A DNA stretch of 64,000 bases from Otis tarda (GCA_026413225.1 CM048552.1:136413053-136477052); one strand, 5' to 3'. Numbered from the stretch's first letter, positions 28,101 through 40,870 are shown. The notes: generated by a model from the letters alone, not told the origin. Numbers and translations are program-made.

Positions 28101-30614
28101 CAGCAGGAAAGAAATGAGAATGTCCTTATTTGTCTTGGCTTTGAAGTCTAAACAACAATTTAAATATCTATTATTGATTTGCTGCAGAAGCATTGGAACG
28201 GCCAGCAAATGGTTTTATTCCACTTTAGCTGGAAGTGCTGATATTTGCCCAGTTGTCTGATTGTTCCATGCGTGCATAAGTCTAAGCCAGTGGTATGAAT
28301 TTAAAAAATAAGAAAGCCATCAACTCATTCTAAGGCAACACTGATCATGTTCTGTTTCACTTTGTGAGAATACATGCAAGGGATTCATGAGTTTACTAAC
28401 CAAACATTTCACCTTTAAAATTAGCTTTTTTAAAAAAAGCCAAATATATCATTCTTACTTGAAAAAAAAAAGAATAACATACTCTAATTATCTTTCCCTT
28501 TAACTCCTCTGAATTTTGCCTTTCTCCTCTTTACATCACAGCCATCTAAACAAGGAGGTAAGTGCTGTGTCCACCGAATGCAGAGATGCTGCTACCCATG
28601 TTGCCTCCAGATGCTGCTTGGGTTTGGCACTTTGGGATAAGCCTGGGCTGCTTTGGAGGTGCGAGCTAAGACTTCCACACCGTCAGCCATTGCAGCATAT
28701 AAATGTACCTGGTTACATCTCTGCTGGTTTGGTTGCAAATGCTGTGTTGTACAGCTTTGTGTGGCCCACAGTGAAGCACCACACTCTCTGTCTTACTCTA
28801 TTTGTCTCTCCTTCCCCTAGGGCTGTGCCTGGGGCCAGCCTACCCACCCTGCAGAGTGGGGTAGGGGCAGGTGGGAGTGCACGGGGGCACTCCCCATTGC
28901 TTCCACCTCCTACCCCTTCCCAGCTCCATGAGGCCCCGTGAATGTTGGACTGGTTGTGTCAGCAAACCTGGTCCGCTGGGTGCCCAGTATCTGGGTGAGA
29001 CTGGGTGCAGCAGGTGACTGGGTGCATTTTCCCCCTGCCCTTAGCTTTCACCGTGCTGATCTTCGCTCCCCGTGCACGCTGCCATAGGCACGGGACTGGT
29101 GAGGGAGAGAAAAGCATCGGTGGGTAGGAGGCATTTTTCCTTATCCTGTCCTTTTTCTGGCACTGTTTTTGCTTTGTGTGATGGGAAGGCAGCTTGTGGC
29201 ATGCCAGGGGCTGCCAGGACACTTGACGAGCTCTCAGCACACTGGCCAAAAACCTCTGTTATGCTCAGTGCCTTGATGAGTATGTGTTTAGAGAGGGCCC
29301 ACCACAGCGAGGTCCTCATCTTGATTACACCTCTGGTGTCAGCATGATGCTGACATCCCACCTGCTGCCAGGGATTTACCAAGGGGGACAAAGAGGAGCG
29401 ACAGCTTTTGGGGTGGTGCAGCCTGGCGATGCTGCTGCACCCACCGTGGCAGCTCCCTCCTCCCCACGCTGGTTGGGCTCTGGCTGCCTCTGGCGGGGAG
29501 AAACGCTCGCGTTGGAGCACGTGTGTTTCTTTTTCCCCCATATAATGAGCTCATGACCCCTAAAGGAGATGCTCCCATTGTAATGGGTCCATTTTGTGGT
29601 GGCCCGTGTAGCTTTTGTCACTGCTTGGGCCAGTATGGCTGTGCATACGGAGTATCAGAGATGTTTGCTTTCTCCTGTTGTGTGCTCCATTAGGATTAAA
29701 AAAAAACAACCCAAGGAGCGCTTTGGTAATTCTTATATAAAAAGCAGATACCTGCAGTTGGTAGCTCATGTGTCTAAATTAACGCTGTGGTGAGAGGCGA
29801 TTGTTCCAAGAAGGGGTCTGGGGGAGGCAGATAGGGCCAGCTCCTTTAGAAACCTTGTCCGCACCGTAGCGCTCCAACCCGGTGCCAGTACCGGCTTATA
29901 AACACATCAGCTTCTGGCAGGGGAGCGAAAGGCAGGGTACGGTTTGAACCACAGACTCATTTTAAGAAAAATGCATCTTTTCTTCTTACTCCTACTCTTT
30001 GTACTCTTTGTACTGTGGTATTGCCATTATATGGAATGCGATTTTTGACCTATGAAGTGATACGCTCGCCGTGTCTATATTCAGTAAAAAGGAACAAGTT
30101 AAGTGGATCTGACGACAGCTTCTGTGCAGCTGAAGCCGACTGCGGCATGGCCAGGAGTCTCTTGTATCTGTGGTGAAAGAACAAAATTTAGCAAAATATT
30201 TTAGAGTGTTCACAGAAATCTGCAGTTACAGTACAGCATTCTGCCAGTCAGACTCTTGAAAAATCAATAGCAAGGTACACACTCATTTTTTTTTTTTTAC
30301 AGAGAAGGTTACAATTTTCTTACAGCAACAAAATTAGCATTAAGAGCGGGCTTCATGCAGACATTTATATGCTGGCATGAGTCATGAACTTGAAAAGGAG
30401 TCTGCCTAGGTAATTAATTTTCTCTGTGTTATTACAGATCTTGTTATTTACTCATGTATTTTTTTTAAAGGATCCACTTAAAATTTATTTTAACTCTAAG
30501 ATTTTAGGCTGAATTTAATTTTAACAGTAGTCTTCAGCATGGTTTCCGGTACAGGAGATGGTGGAAATTCAGTTTTGAATTCATGAGAGTGAGTCTTGTG
30601 CTTTAAGTACTTAC
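25200..30614 (-). other. Predicted last intron of the minus-strand gene
   Basis: I find no further exon needed here, because the phases on either side already match. It includes a 149-codon plus-strand open frame (26999-27448) and a 141-codon plus-strand frame (28516-28941). Both lack splice or promoter context and look like chance. It also has a moderately GC-rich stretch at 28.8-29.5 kb. Confidence 0.35.
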
Positions 30615-30799
30615 CTGGCATTGACTGGGTCTGCCACAGACAACCAACCCATGTGTGTGATCTTCTGCAAGTTGTTCCCTGCTTCAGCTGCCATCTTTAA
30701 AACGGGGCAAATTATATTCATGGTAGAAATGTCCCGGGAATTGAAAGTCTTTGTGAAGAAGCCTGATTTAATGATGGCAGAGATTCCCTGAGCACTGGT
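30615..30799 (-). CDS. Predicted internal coding exon with near-consensus donor
   Basis: This is the strongest single exon of the minus-strand gene. On the - strand, 61 codons plus two bases end at CCAG followed by gtaagta, an almost perfect splice donor. The frame shows a clear purine-any-pyrimidine codon bias. It contains strings such as KSGFFTKTFNSRDISTMNI, CPVLKMAAEAGNN and THMGWLSVADPVNA. The acceptor is CTTCAG; a second CAG twelve bases further in (CTCAG) would remove four residues without changing frame. An in-frame TGA lies just upstream of the acceptor, so the exon cannot extend further. The start is phase 0 and the end phase 2, which fits the neighbouring candidates. I do not recognise the family. 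Confidence 0.58.
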
Positions 30800-31647
30800 C
30801 TGAAGTGTCACATGTCACAAAGCTGTGATCTTGCAGGGACGGTGGAAATGCCATTATAGATGTGTGGAGGGAGCGGAGTCATTTACCTTGTTCTTCTTAG
30901 GCTGTGGCAGTGAGGAAAACAAGCACAAGCAACGCTGACTCTCATAGCAACCACCTATTTGCTTCAGACTGACGTCCCTCTGGAAATCTCAGCTAGGGAG
31001 ACTCGTTAAGTGCGGGGAGGTGCCCCAAATCTACGACAAGCGCTGCAGAACTCTCTTCTCTCCTCCCTCATTATTGCTTCTCTTGCTGATACTGACGTGT
31101 AAACAAGAAGAGGTTCAAAATACGGGGCACGATTAATTGGATCGCACAAGCACGACCTCATCAGGCGGTGTCCAGTTGGTGCTGAGGGTCACCTGAACAC
31201 TGCTGGCAAGCCAATACATAAACACAGTCCATGCATGTGAGGAAAAAGAGAAGTTGGTTTGCATCCCTGCAAACTTCTCTTTCTGACCCGTGTATTGATG
31301 TGGTCTAGATACCCATCTAGTTGTGCTGGTGTAAAGCTTCTGAAGGCTTTCAGTGGAACTGCCTTATGACCACAGGTGCAACACGGCGTCTGCAAATAGG
31401 CAGCAGATTCCAAAACGTCTTCTGTGCTGCTGAGCATGTCACTGATGTACTTAACGTGTTGAGCCTCAAGAGTACAATACTGAATTTTTGGGATGTAAGA
31501 AACACAGCATGTTAGATTTATGGATTCTTGTGCAAGCTCTGGCACCAGTGAATAATAATAAAAATAAATCTGCAATAAAAATGATTATATTAGCAAATCC
31601 ATCCTTAGAAAAATACATGCTTTGGGTCCTAAGAGCTACTGGCTTGG

Positions 31648-31720
31648 GAAGGGACTAGATGACCTTTGAAGGTCCCTTCCAACTCTAACCATTCTATGAT
31701 TCTATGATTCTACAATTCTA
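31648..31720 (+). mobile_element. CR1 LINE 3' end, severely 5'-truncated
   Basis: GGGACTAGATGACC, then AAGGTCCCTTCCAACTC, then ATTCTATGATTCTATGATTC is the standard 3' untranslated end and tail of avian CR1 elements. Only about 70 bases remain. CR1 is a non-LTR retrotransposon that usually inserts as 5'-truncated copies like this one. Confidence 0.93.
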
Positions 31721-32548
31721 TATTTTTTTAATGCTTGGAGGTGAATTTTAATGACATATTTTGAACACTAGGTATTTATCTCTTGGGAAAAAAAGTTTGG
31801 TTTTTTTTTAGCTTACTGAACTCTTCAGTAATTGATTGGTTGCCATCCATAGATAAATGTATTCTAAAATGATGATTAATATGGTTTATAACTGTTACTG
31901 TGCGAGTCAGTTTGGAACAGCTTGAATACCTAATGTGATAAGAAACTGGAATCAGCTGCATGATAATATAGTGTTTTTCTTAAGTTTGTGCTGTGTAACT
32001 CTTCTGGAATTTGCTTTCCTTCAGGAAGAAAACCAGGTAGTTTCTATCTGGTATTGCTTTAGCAACAAGAAGACATCAAATCCTTTGGTTTATGTTTGAT
32101 TTGTTAGCACCAAGCCCTGTTTTACACAAGGAAATAAAAGGGCTTGTTCTGGGAGAGATTTCTGGAAAAATCTAAGCGACAGAAGCATCAAAAGTCAGCA
32201 GTGCTTGTGCTTCCTGAGGCATGCGCTTCTCCCCCTTGCACTGGTTTGGGGATGGTACTTCCAGAGCAGACTCACTCCATTTGACCATGTGCTGTGGACA
32301 TCAAAGGTGCAGGAGTTCCCCATCTCCTCAATGTCCCAGACCAGCACGCTGAATCATTATAAGCAAATTTGCTTTCCTATTCTTCTGAACGCATTGCTGC
32401 TGGAAAAGGCCTCTGGATGAGTGGCTTGGGTTGTTAAGGAACACCATCCTGGGAGCAGTATGCTCAGAAAAAGGCCTGGAAAAAAACTGTCCCAGACAAT
32501 ATATGGCTCAGATGCCAAAGCATGCAGCAAAACTGTATCTAGTTTAAG

Positions 32549-32636
32549 ATGTCCCTGCTCCTTGCAGGAGGGTTGGACTAGATGACCCTTTAAAGGTCCC
32601 TTCCAACCCAAACCATTCTATGATTCTATGATTCTA
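32549..32636 (+). mobile_element. CR1 LINE 3' end, severely 5'-truncated
   Basis: The sequence from TGTCCCTGCTCCTTGCAGGAG through GACTAGATGACC and GGTCCCTTCCAACCC to the ATTCTATGATTCTATGATTCTA tail is a recognisable CR1 3' end of about 88 bases. It lies less than 1 kb from the previous fragment in the same orientation and faces the inverted copy at 33784. Confidence 0.93.
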
Positions 32637-33783
32637 AAACCAAGTTAAATAAACTTTGTCATCTGCTGATTGATAGCTGCCCACTAGGTATCACAATTTT
32701 GTCCTTCTCCTTGGATTTACTCTGTTCCATTTTTGAAAACCCATTTTTCAACATCCTCTTCCTTCATCTTAAAAGTAACAGGTATCACAAGAGAAGTCCA
32801 TGGTGTTCCTTATTTTCCTGGGTGTCTAGTTGTTGAAGAAATGAAGACTTGAGAAACCCATCTGGTGAATCTTCCTGAGCAAGAGCCAGACTTCTGTCTG
32901 GCCTCACCTGTGGCTACTGTCCTCCTCACAGGCTTAGTGTAAGCATATCATCTCTGTCCTCTCTAGATTAGCTTAAATACCCGATAGAGATGAATATGCA
33001 GGAAAACAGCAGGGTGATTAAATGTTCCCAGCAGTGTGTTGCCAATGGGCTGCCTTCAATGATGTCCACCTCTGTATTCCACCAGATACTCCTGAAGGGG
33101 AAATACTGTGTGGTCTCTATCTGCAAAGGCTTAGTGCTGAACCAGAGGACCTGCTTGCAATCACAAATCTTGGAAATGGAACTGGTGGCTTTTTTTTTTT
33201 GAGTCTGTTTCTTTTTTTTCCTCCAAGGGTAGAGCCTGTTTCTCCAGAGCCAATGGTGAAAACAGGCACGTGTTGAAGGTTGAGAAAAATTCCCATTGTT
33301 TGAAACAATACTTAAAATGCTTTTTTGAGACAGAAGAACTGAATTGCATTTTGTTAAAACATCTTAAACCTGATGGGAAAACAGTTTCTGATTCCTGGCA
33401 ACTGTGCTTCTCTCTCAAGCTATCATTTTTAAAGGCTCACCCTTTTTCTGAAATACTTTCTAGGCTAGACACTAATTCCTCTGCTGACTTATATTTATCT
33501 ATCTCACTTATTTATTTTCCCTTCCTTTGCTCTGGAGGAAGGGAGTGTCCATTTCAGGTTCTGGTTGCTTTTTCAGTAAACTATGAATTGATGTTGTTTG
33601 TGCAGCACCTGGCAGAGAGAGTCTCTGCTCACGCCTTGGACTCTCCAGTGATGCAGCCACACTAAGGGAATCGCGCTGCTCTGGGCATATCACTGGTGCA
33701 AGTTGTTTGGGGAGGCCGGCGGCTCCGTGTGTTCTCAGGTATCTCTGGCTTCCAGGCAGTGTTGGTGAAGTGATTCTGATTTA

Positions 33784-34090
33784 GTCATAGAATCATAGAA
33801 TAGTTAGGGTTGGAAGGGACCTTTAAAGGTCATCTGGTCCAACCCACCTGCAAGAAGCAGGGACATCTCCAATCAGATCAGGTTGCTCAGAGCTCTGTCC
33901 AACCTGGCCTTGAACGTTTCCAGGGATGGAGCATCCACCGCCTCTCTGGGCAAGACGTTCCAGTGTTCCACCACCCTCATTGTAAATTTTTTTTCCCTAG
34001 TATCTAATCTAAGTCTACCTCCCTCTATTTTGAAATCATTACCCCTTTTCCTGTCACAACAGGCCCTACTGAACGAGTCGTTCTCCATTG
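33784..34090 (-). mobile_element. CR1 LINE, 5'-truncated copy with the ORF2 C-terminal region
   Basis: On the + strand it starts with the inverted tail (ATAGAATCATAGAATAG) followed by GGTTGGAAGGGACC, so the element runs on the - strand. Translated on that strand, it gives the familiar C-terminal end of the CR1 reverse-transcriptase protein: FSRACCDR, then FTMRVVEHWNVLPREAVDAP, then LETFKARLDRALSNL. Homology fades at about 34090, where unrelated CpG-containing sequence begins. The element is non-functional because nearly all of ORF2 is missing. Confidence 0.93.
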
Positions 34091-37000
34091 CAAGAGGGGA
34101 GGAGGTGCTGAGAGAGGTGAGTTCCCCTGTGAGGACTGGGTACAGGTGGGAGCGGGCTGCAGGGAAGCACGACGCTCGGGCACTGGCTCTGGGGGGACCA
34201 GCAGCGACACAGACAGGTGTCTCCCACCCGGTCTGGGCTCGAGGTCCCTCTTAAATTAAACAAAATCAGCGTTCATGAAGCTGTGTCTTGGTATATGGCC
34301 GCTGCTGTGTCACCCTGCTCGGTAAATTGTTTTGGGATTGCTTGAATATTAAAAGTGTGAAGAGAAAAGACCTTTTATTATATTACATTTTAAAGAAAGC
34401 CAGATTGACATCCAAAGGTAGTCTGGCAGGGAAAGAATTGCCAGTAAAGAAAATTTTGCTTCCAGCTTAGAGGGGCAATTTGCATTGCTCTGTCTCCTTT
34501 TCCAGAAAGAGAGAGATATATAAATTATTTCCTTTTGTAATAAAAAGGTTTTGTTTGTTCAGCATGCTTGGTATCTAACCAACAACTTTTATTTTAATAA
34601 CAGAATTGTTCTAAGACATAACACTGAAGTTTTGGTCATTTTTGATCAACTATACAAATTGCAGGCTCAGTTATTCACACTGCAGAAAGACAGGTTGTCT
34701 TCCTACCTCCTGTATGTGCCTAGAACCATGCATGGCATCAGTTTGGCATGAAGAAATTTCATCTGAGGAGCAGTTTTGACGCCTCTGAGCTTTTTGTATC
34801 TGAGTACTTTTTATACTGCAGTTCTGCAGCACATCTGTCCTTCTCCATGGGTACTAGCGAGAGGAGCGAGTGTAGAAATTTCAGGTTAATACAGTTGTGT
34901 GGAGCAACCTTTGATGCGTGACCACATTGATTGGAGAGGACAGAAACAAAATGTCATGAATGATGTGGCCAATGTTTGGTTAAATCAGAGCTGGATCTTG
35001 GGTTGTTTGATCTCTTTCCTCAACTCCATACTGCTCTTTTTTGAAAGTTATGCTAAAAACCCCTCACTTTCCTGTGCTTGCTTTATCCTCAGAAGGCTAT
35101 GTGAAGAACTCTGTGTGACGCCAAAAGCAATATTAGTTTTTGGAATCAGCTTTCAGGATGTGCTGAAAGTTGTGTAATCAGCACCTTACCTCTCAGAAAG
35201 ACTGGGTGCTTTACTCTCCTGCATCTCACAGGCGTGCGAGGCCTGGGAAAGTTGTTTTTTTTCAGCTACTCGAGCGACCTGACTAGAGAATTAAATGATC
35301 TGGAAGCGTATCAAAAGTTTCTCCACCCAGGGTTCAAAGCTAGGCCCATCTTGACATCAGACTCTTTCTCCAGGCTATAACAATATTTTGGGGAACAAAA
35401 AAAAGAGTCAAATGAAACTTTAAAAACATCATCGTAACTAGAAAAAGACAGTAGAAAAATGCTAAATAAGGTTATGATTTTTGTTAAAACGTAAGGGAAA
35501 AGCAGTAATAGCACAGTGAGAAGCACAGGAAAAGAAACATGCGCAAGGAGGGGAGTGAGCTGTTGGCAGCACTGCGTCTTCCACAGGAGAGCTGTGTTTC
35601 AGGATAGGGGCTTCCAGGCGATCGGAAGGGATGTCTTGTGTTCTCAGCTTCAAAACTGTGTTCCCCCTGGACACTACAACACTGCTGTTCTAAAATGAAT
35701 GTGCTAAATGTCCTAAAAAAGAAAGCCCCTTAACATGACATAGTCATGCTTTCACCTGCATTTGGTGAACTGAAACAGGAGTGAATTACCATAAAGCCCT
35801 GCCTGGGATCATACAGTGGTGCAATTTCAATTGACATTGAAGTATGGGGCAGAAACTGTGGGGCTGTAGAAGCTGCTTCAGATGTTGTTCAGCTTTCCTT
35901 GCTCCAGGTGCTACACCCTGCGTCAGAGCAGCAAACGGATGATGGATGTCAGTACCCACTTCATTGCCTTGGTGCATGTGAACCGGAGCTCTGACTCTCA
36001 GAGATGCGGTTTCTTTTTAGATAGTTTAAATAATATTTGGTTTTAGATTATATTTATGAAGCATCTTGAAGTCTGCATAAGATAGGTCATTCAGGACGAT
36101 GCATGTGTAAGCAACTTGTCTCTCCTTTTCAGCAGCTGCCTAAGCAAGTTTTGTGATTAAATGTTGTGTGTTTTGGACTGTGGTTCCACAGCACCAGTGG
36201 TTTGGCAGCAGCGCTGGATGAACAAGTTCACGCCCCTGGCACTGCACTTAAGATGGTGTAAACTGGTGTAGAAGTAGTGTTTGCCTTTGATGCAGCTGGG
36301 ACCCAGTTCTTGGGCTTCAGGAAGTCCTTAACCCTGGTATTGCCACTGGCCCACGAGGCTTCTGAATTGCTGAATGCGTTTTACAATGCGATATGTATAG
36401 CGGAATAATTACTAAGTGGCCAAACGTGACTTGAAAAGAGCCTTTTGTTCAGTGAAGAATCCTCCTCCTGTCGCACAGTCGCTCAGAAGAGGCTAGTGAG
36501 GCTGGGGCCCTGGTCCATGCTCCCCAGAGAACGAGCTGGGGCTTTGTGGGACAAGCAGGAAACCAGTGCTGGTGCTGAGAGACACCCAGCTGGAACCATT
36601 CCCTGCTCCCATACCCCGGAGCTCACACTAAGGCAATGTTTGCCCAGGGCTCTAATGAGGAAAAACAGTGTATTGTTCATTAATCAAAATAACGAACTCC
36701 TGAGTCTCCAAGTAAGTAAATCACTTCAGAATAAGCTTGACTTGGAGATTTGGACTGGAGTGTCCTGAAAGAAGAAGCCGAGCCATTTGCATGATACGAT
36801 AAGGGGCAATAGCGGCGTGTCTTTTTGCGGAGATCTCCTCTTCGTAAATGGCTGAGTGAACAACCCTGTGAGCTGCTGGCAAGTTTGTCTCACTTCAATA
36901 TCTAGCATAGCAAGAAGCAAATAAAGAGATTATTCTGTAAACGGGTCAGATGGTAACAGGTTGATAACATGGATTTTTAGAAAACAGAGCAAACTTTGCA

Positions 37001-40000
37001 AAGTTTATGTATTTTTGAGGCAATCATAATCTTTTTATTAAGTTAGTTGATGTGAAATTCAGGGATGCTATCATCAAATTGAAACTGAGTTTCGGCATTC
37101 ATTAAGACATTTATGCAAATATCTTTGTGTCAAGGGTGAACATGTATTTAATTTTGTTTGTATTTTGCTTCCATGAATGATCTGGAATTTTAAACTAGAT
37201 GGTTATTGCAATTTGTGGCGAGTTACTGTTTTGGAGCGCTGAAACTGCCACAGGCCGTGGAGAGTTCTAGCAAAACCTGCCACTTCCAAGAGGAAGTTCA
37301 ATATGTCGTAAAGTTATGCCAGTGAGAGGAAAAAAAAACAAGCTAAACTTTTATCAATTAAAACCCAGAGAAAAAAGGTTGTATAGTAACAGTGAGGAAG
37401 AGGCTTTGTGCATTAATAGATAACAAATTAAACAGACCGCAGTGTAATTTGCAAAAAGGCAAAGACTGTTCTGGGCAAGGTTCCTAATGTTTCTGCTGCG
37501 TCTGATCCAGGATTACCTCCAGTTCTTCCCTATAGGGGCTTAGTTTTATATTCTCCTCAGGTTTGGACATAAAGCTTGCAGAATCAAACAGCACAGTTTA
37601 CAGATAATGTGTGTTAAAATAATTGCATGTTTTCGTTTCAAGTTGTATGCAGTGGAGGTTTCTCTGTGTGTGTGTGTGCGCCCTGGACATGCATTTGGAT
37701 TATTACAAGTCATGGTGATGGTTCTGAGTTATATTTATCCTTTGTCTTCCTTTTAAGTCCTCAGAGTGATCATTTCTCTCTGAACAGCATAGGCAAGACT
37801 GAGACTACTCAATGGCAGAACAGAGAACAAATAAAAAGTCTCTTCAGTCAACAAAGGACAGGGACAGCCCAAAAAGTTAGAAAAATGACTTTAGGCCCAA
37901 GGCCAGCTTTCATGAGAAGGCAGGTAGAGTTGGAAATACACAAGAGAAGAGGAGGGCCAGGAATACTTTAAAATTATTTTTAAACATAATGTTGGTATTT
38001 TTAAAAGTAGTAACAGAAAGAAAAGAATTACTGCAGGAGACCAAAGAAATAAGCCAACAGGAAAAAGGTGAATCAAACTAGGTCTTAGGGAAAATATGTA
38101 AGATTGATCAGAAAAAAAGGAAGGATTTGCATCACCCATGGAGTTTGGTGGGCTCAAAACAAGCTTAGCACTCAGAGTGTGTCTAAGGGAACTTTATTTT
38201 GTATGGAAAAACTGGTCTCTATTGAAACACAATATGGTCTCAAAAAGTGCTTGCCATCCTCAAAAACTAACTTTTGGTTAGAAGATTCCCTTAAATTAAA
38301 AAAAAAAAAATTACTAAATAGTGCGATTTTCCACTGATAATTTATGTTAGGGGCAGGAACAGAAGCAAAGTTTTGGGTGAAGGTAAAGGTTTTTCCAGCC
38401 AGTTTCATGTCTTGCTTTGCTTGGGTGAGCAAGATGTTGTCTGTGTAATGGTGCTGAGCCTTGGTGAGATGGAGATCATGGCCATACAGGTCTGTCAGGC
38501 ACCAGAGAGGGCAGAATACCTCACCCTCTGAGCTTGAATCATCCCCTGCTGCGGGGTTGCCCCAGGCCAAACAGGGATGTTAAAGCCTCCTCAGCCATGG
38601 CAGCAAGAGGGAAGAGAACAACCAAGAGCTCTTGTCCCTGCAGGATGGCTCCACTCTGCTCTGGCAAGCCCCTTTCTTCCTTGCAGCTCCAAAATGTTTG
38701 GAGGGAGAGGAGCTTTCCTACAGCTCTTTGAAACTGTTTTCCCTGCAGAAAAGGGAAACTTCTGCAGTTTTCTGCCTTCCCTTCACCTCACTATTATGGG
38801 CTCCTGAGAAGGGTGGAGGAAAATGTGTCAGTGGAAAAGGAGGAGGAAAGCTCTGGTGCATGTTTGTACGGCTTTTCTGAATCCTTAGCTTTTAGGCAGA
38901 GCAAAAATAGCTTTAAAGAGAAACAGGCAGGCTTGAGTTCAGGTCCACGTCTTCAGCAGACTGCACAATTATCTGATTTGCAAACTCCGCAGTGTGATGG
39001 GTTAAGGAAATGCCCTTTTGCTTCTGGAGAATGAGCCTGAATAATCTAAATTTAGTGGTCAATTATAAAATTACCAAACAATTAGGTTTCCTTCCTTGTC
39101 CGTGCTCATAAATGGCAGTGGCCAAGATGTGCACGGGTGTTGCATGTCAGACCCCACGAGCGGGGCTCTCCGGGAGAGCGAGCGGAGGCTTCTGCAACAA
39201 GCCCGAGCACTTGGCAGGCGCAGGAGCGGAGAGGGTGGTGACAGCAAGGGAATGCGGGGACCGCTGGTGGCCTCCGCAGAAGGGCACGGACGAGGCGGTT
39301 GCTTTGTGTTAACCTTTCAAAGCAGTGAGCGTTTCTCAAGAGAGCCTATCTGCCTTTTTTGTTAAATACAGGACCGCCTTTCTCCTTCCTGGTCGGTAAG
39401 TGTGTTCCTTGGGCTTGGGTGTTCCGTGTGGGTACCAAAGCTTTCTGCAGACTGTCATTTCTTTTCCTCCTGCCCTCCTTGTGTCTTCTGTGACCAGCTC
39501 GGTAACGCACTTGCAAAAGCTTTACCTGCTGTCATTCCCCAGCATGGAGCTTGCTCCCTGTCATGTCTCAGAGAGGCAGGGGGGTGTCCAGCTGTGCAAG
39601 AGGCTCAGGTGGGATTTGGGGCTCAGGTGCAATTCACAGGCAGCATGTGATCTTTCTGATGGGCAGGCTTGTCTGTCAAAGAGTGCTCCACCCAGCTTTA
39701 CTTCTCCCCATCACCGATAAATTAAAATGAAACTCAGAAGAGCCTTCCTGCACAAGGTCTTGTTCTCTTGGCGGGAGTCTGCACATCAAAGGACCATGTT
39801 TCATGTTCACGTACTAACGCAGGTATTTCTGAGCTGAGTCCACACCAGTCCTCTGGCCCCAAGTTCAGGAAAGCATTCTTCTTCAAGAGGACTCTTGAGC
39901 ACCTGCTTTTATTTGCAGATATGTTTTTATGGCATCCTGGTTTCTAGAGTGAAAGGCAGGTTAATGTCCCATGGAATGGGGCTCGGGTGGACAGCAGTAC

Positions 40001-40496
40001 TGCAACCTGTGACTACATCCCTTTCAGCTTAGTGAGACCTAAAGGCCTTCTCTGCAGAGAAACTTGATCCATCTAAACCTGAATCTTCAAGCGAAAGCTT
40101 GAGCTAGGAGACGAAGTGAAGATTAAATAAAATCTGAAATCTAAAATGCATTCATTTAAAAATTAGTATTTCTTTTTCATTATTCCTATTTATTGTTTGA
40201 GCAAAAAATGTCATTTTTACTGATTTCCGTTTTTCTCTTTGGTCCAAAAGCAACTGTCTTTGCAGCCATTCTCTTTTTCCTGCTCTATATCTCTTTTTTA
40301 AGACATTCAGCTTCATGAATCTCTTTTTTCCACCCCTTTTCAAGCTTTATTTTGTGAGCAACTGTTTATAGAGGAGTCCAGCATTTGTAAACCTTTGCTA
40401 GTGGCATGGTGAGAACGCTAGTGATAGCGCTGCCTTTTCCTCTAAGGAAATCATTGATGACAGATGAAGTGCCAAACTCCTGTGAGATATAGGTAC

Positions 40497-40560
40497 ATCA
40501 ATATAAGAACTAGCATACTGGCGGAGATGAAGAGGATCCCTGACACCATAATGCTGTTTT
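40497..40560 (-). CDS. Predicted small coding exon (21 codons)
   Basis: On the - strand a good acceptor (..TTCCTGCCTACCATAG) precedes one base that completes a codon and then 21 codons, KQHYGVRDPLHLRQY followed by ASSYID. The frame ends at GAT followed by gtacct, a weaker donor. The entry phase 2 matches the end of the candidate at 43676-43809, and the exit phase 0 matches the start of the one at 30615-30799. The open frame continues past the proposed donor for about 30 codons, so the 3' boundary is uncertain. The exon is short, so it could be chance; phase fit and composition are the main support. Confidence 0.4.
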
Positions 40561-40805
40561 CTATGGTAGGCAGGAATGATGTTTAAAGAAAGTGTAGAAG
40601 ACAGTAGAAAAATGAAGAAGTAAGTATTAGATATAAAGGTATGTTTTCCCATTCCTGATGGTTAGAGATTTAGGGCCTTCTTGAACTAGACAATAATATG
40701 AGTGATTTTGTTTAACATCCACTGGTGGCTGGGAACTTGTCTATTTGGTTTTCAAACCCATTTTCACTCCTGGCTCTCACAGTTATGACAGTGAATTCCA
40801 TGATG

Positions 40806-40870
40806 GAGTTATGTATGAACTTGATGATGTTGGAGGTCTATTCCAACCTTAAAGATTCTGTTATTCTATG
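40806..40870 (+). mobile_element. Old CR1 3'-end remnant
   Basis: GAACTTGATGATGTTGGAGG, then TCTATTCCAACCTTAAAGATT, then CTGTTATTCTATGG matches the older CR1 3' end variant, which has a GATGATCTTGGAGGTC core and a degenerate ATTCTATG tail. Substitutions in the tail and its short length mark it as older than the copies at 31-34 kb. Confidence 0.75.

Larger units (their letters stand above)
30800..40496 (-). other. Predicted large intron of the minus-strand gene
   Basis: The stretch contains the CR1 cluster listed separately and no exon that fits the phase chain. A 128-codon minus-strand open frame at 31189-31575 has a possible acceptor and a good donor (TTCAG followed by gtgacc). Its phase does not fit the next predicted exon, so I leave it as a possible alternative exon only. 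A small CpG-containing patch at 34.10-34.25 kb adjoins a CR1 copy. Confidence 0.35.

Noticed and set aside
28516-28941. 141-codon plus-strand open frame
   Set aside because: Low-quality composition, a GC-rich second half, and no splice or promoter context.
30607-30620. TACTTACCTGGCA, identical to the 5' end of U1 snRNA
   Set aside because: The match stops after about 13 bases. It is the reverse complement of an ideal splice donor, which explains it as the donor of the minus-strand exon.
33883-34254. 123-codon plus-strand open frame
   Set aside because: Most of it is the antisense of the CR1 copy.
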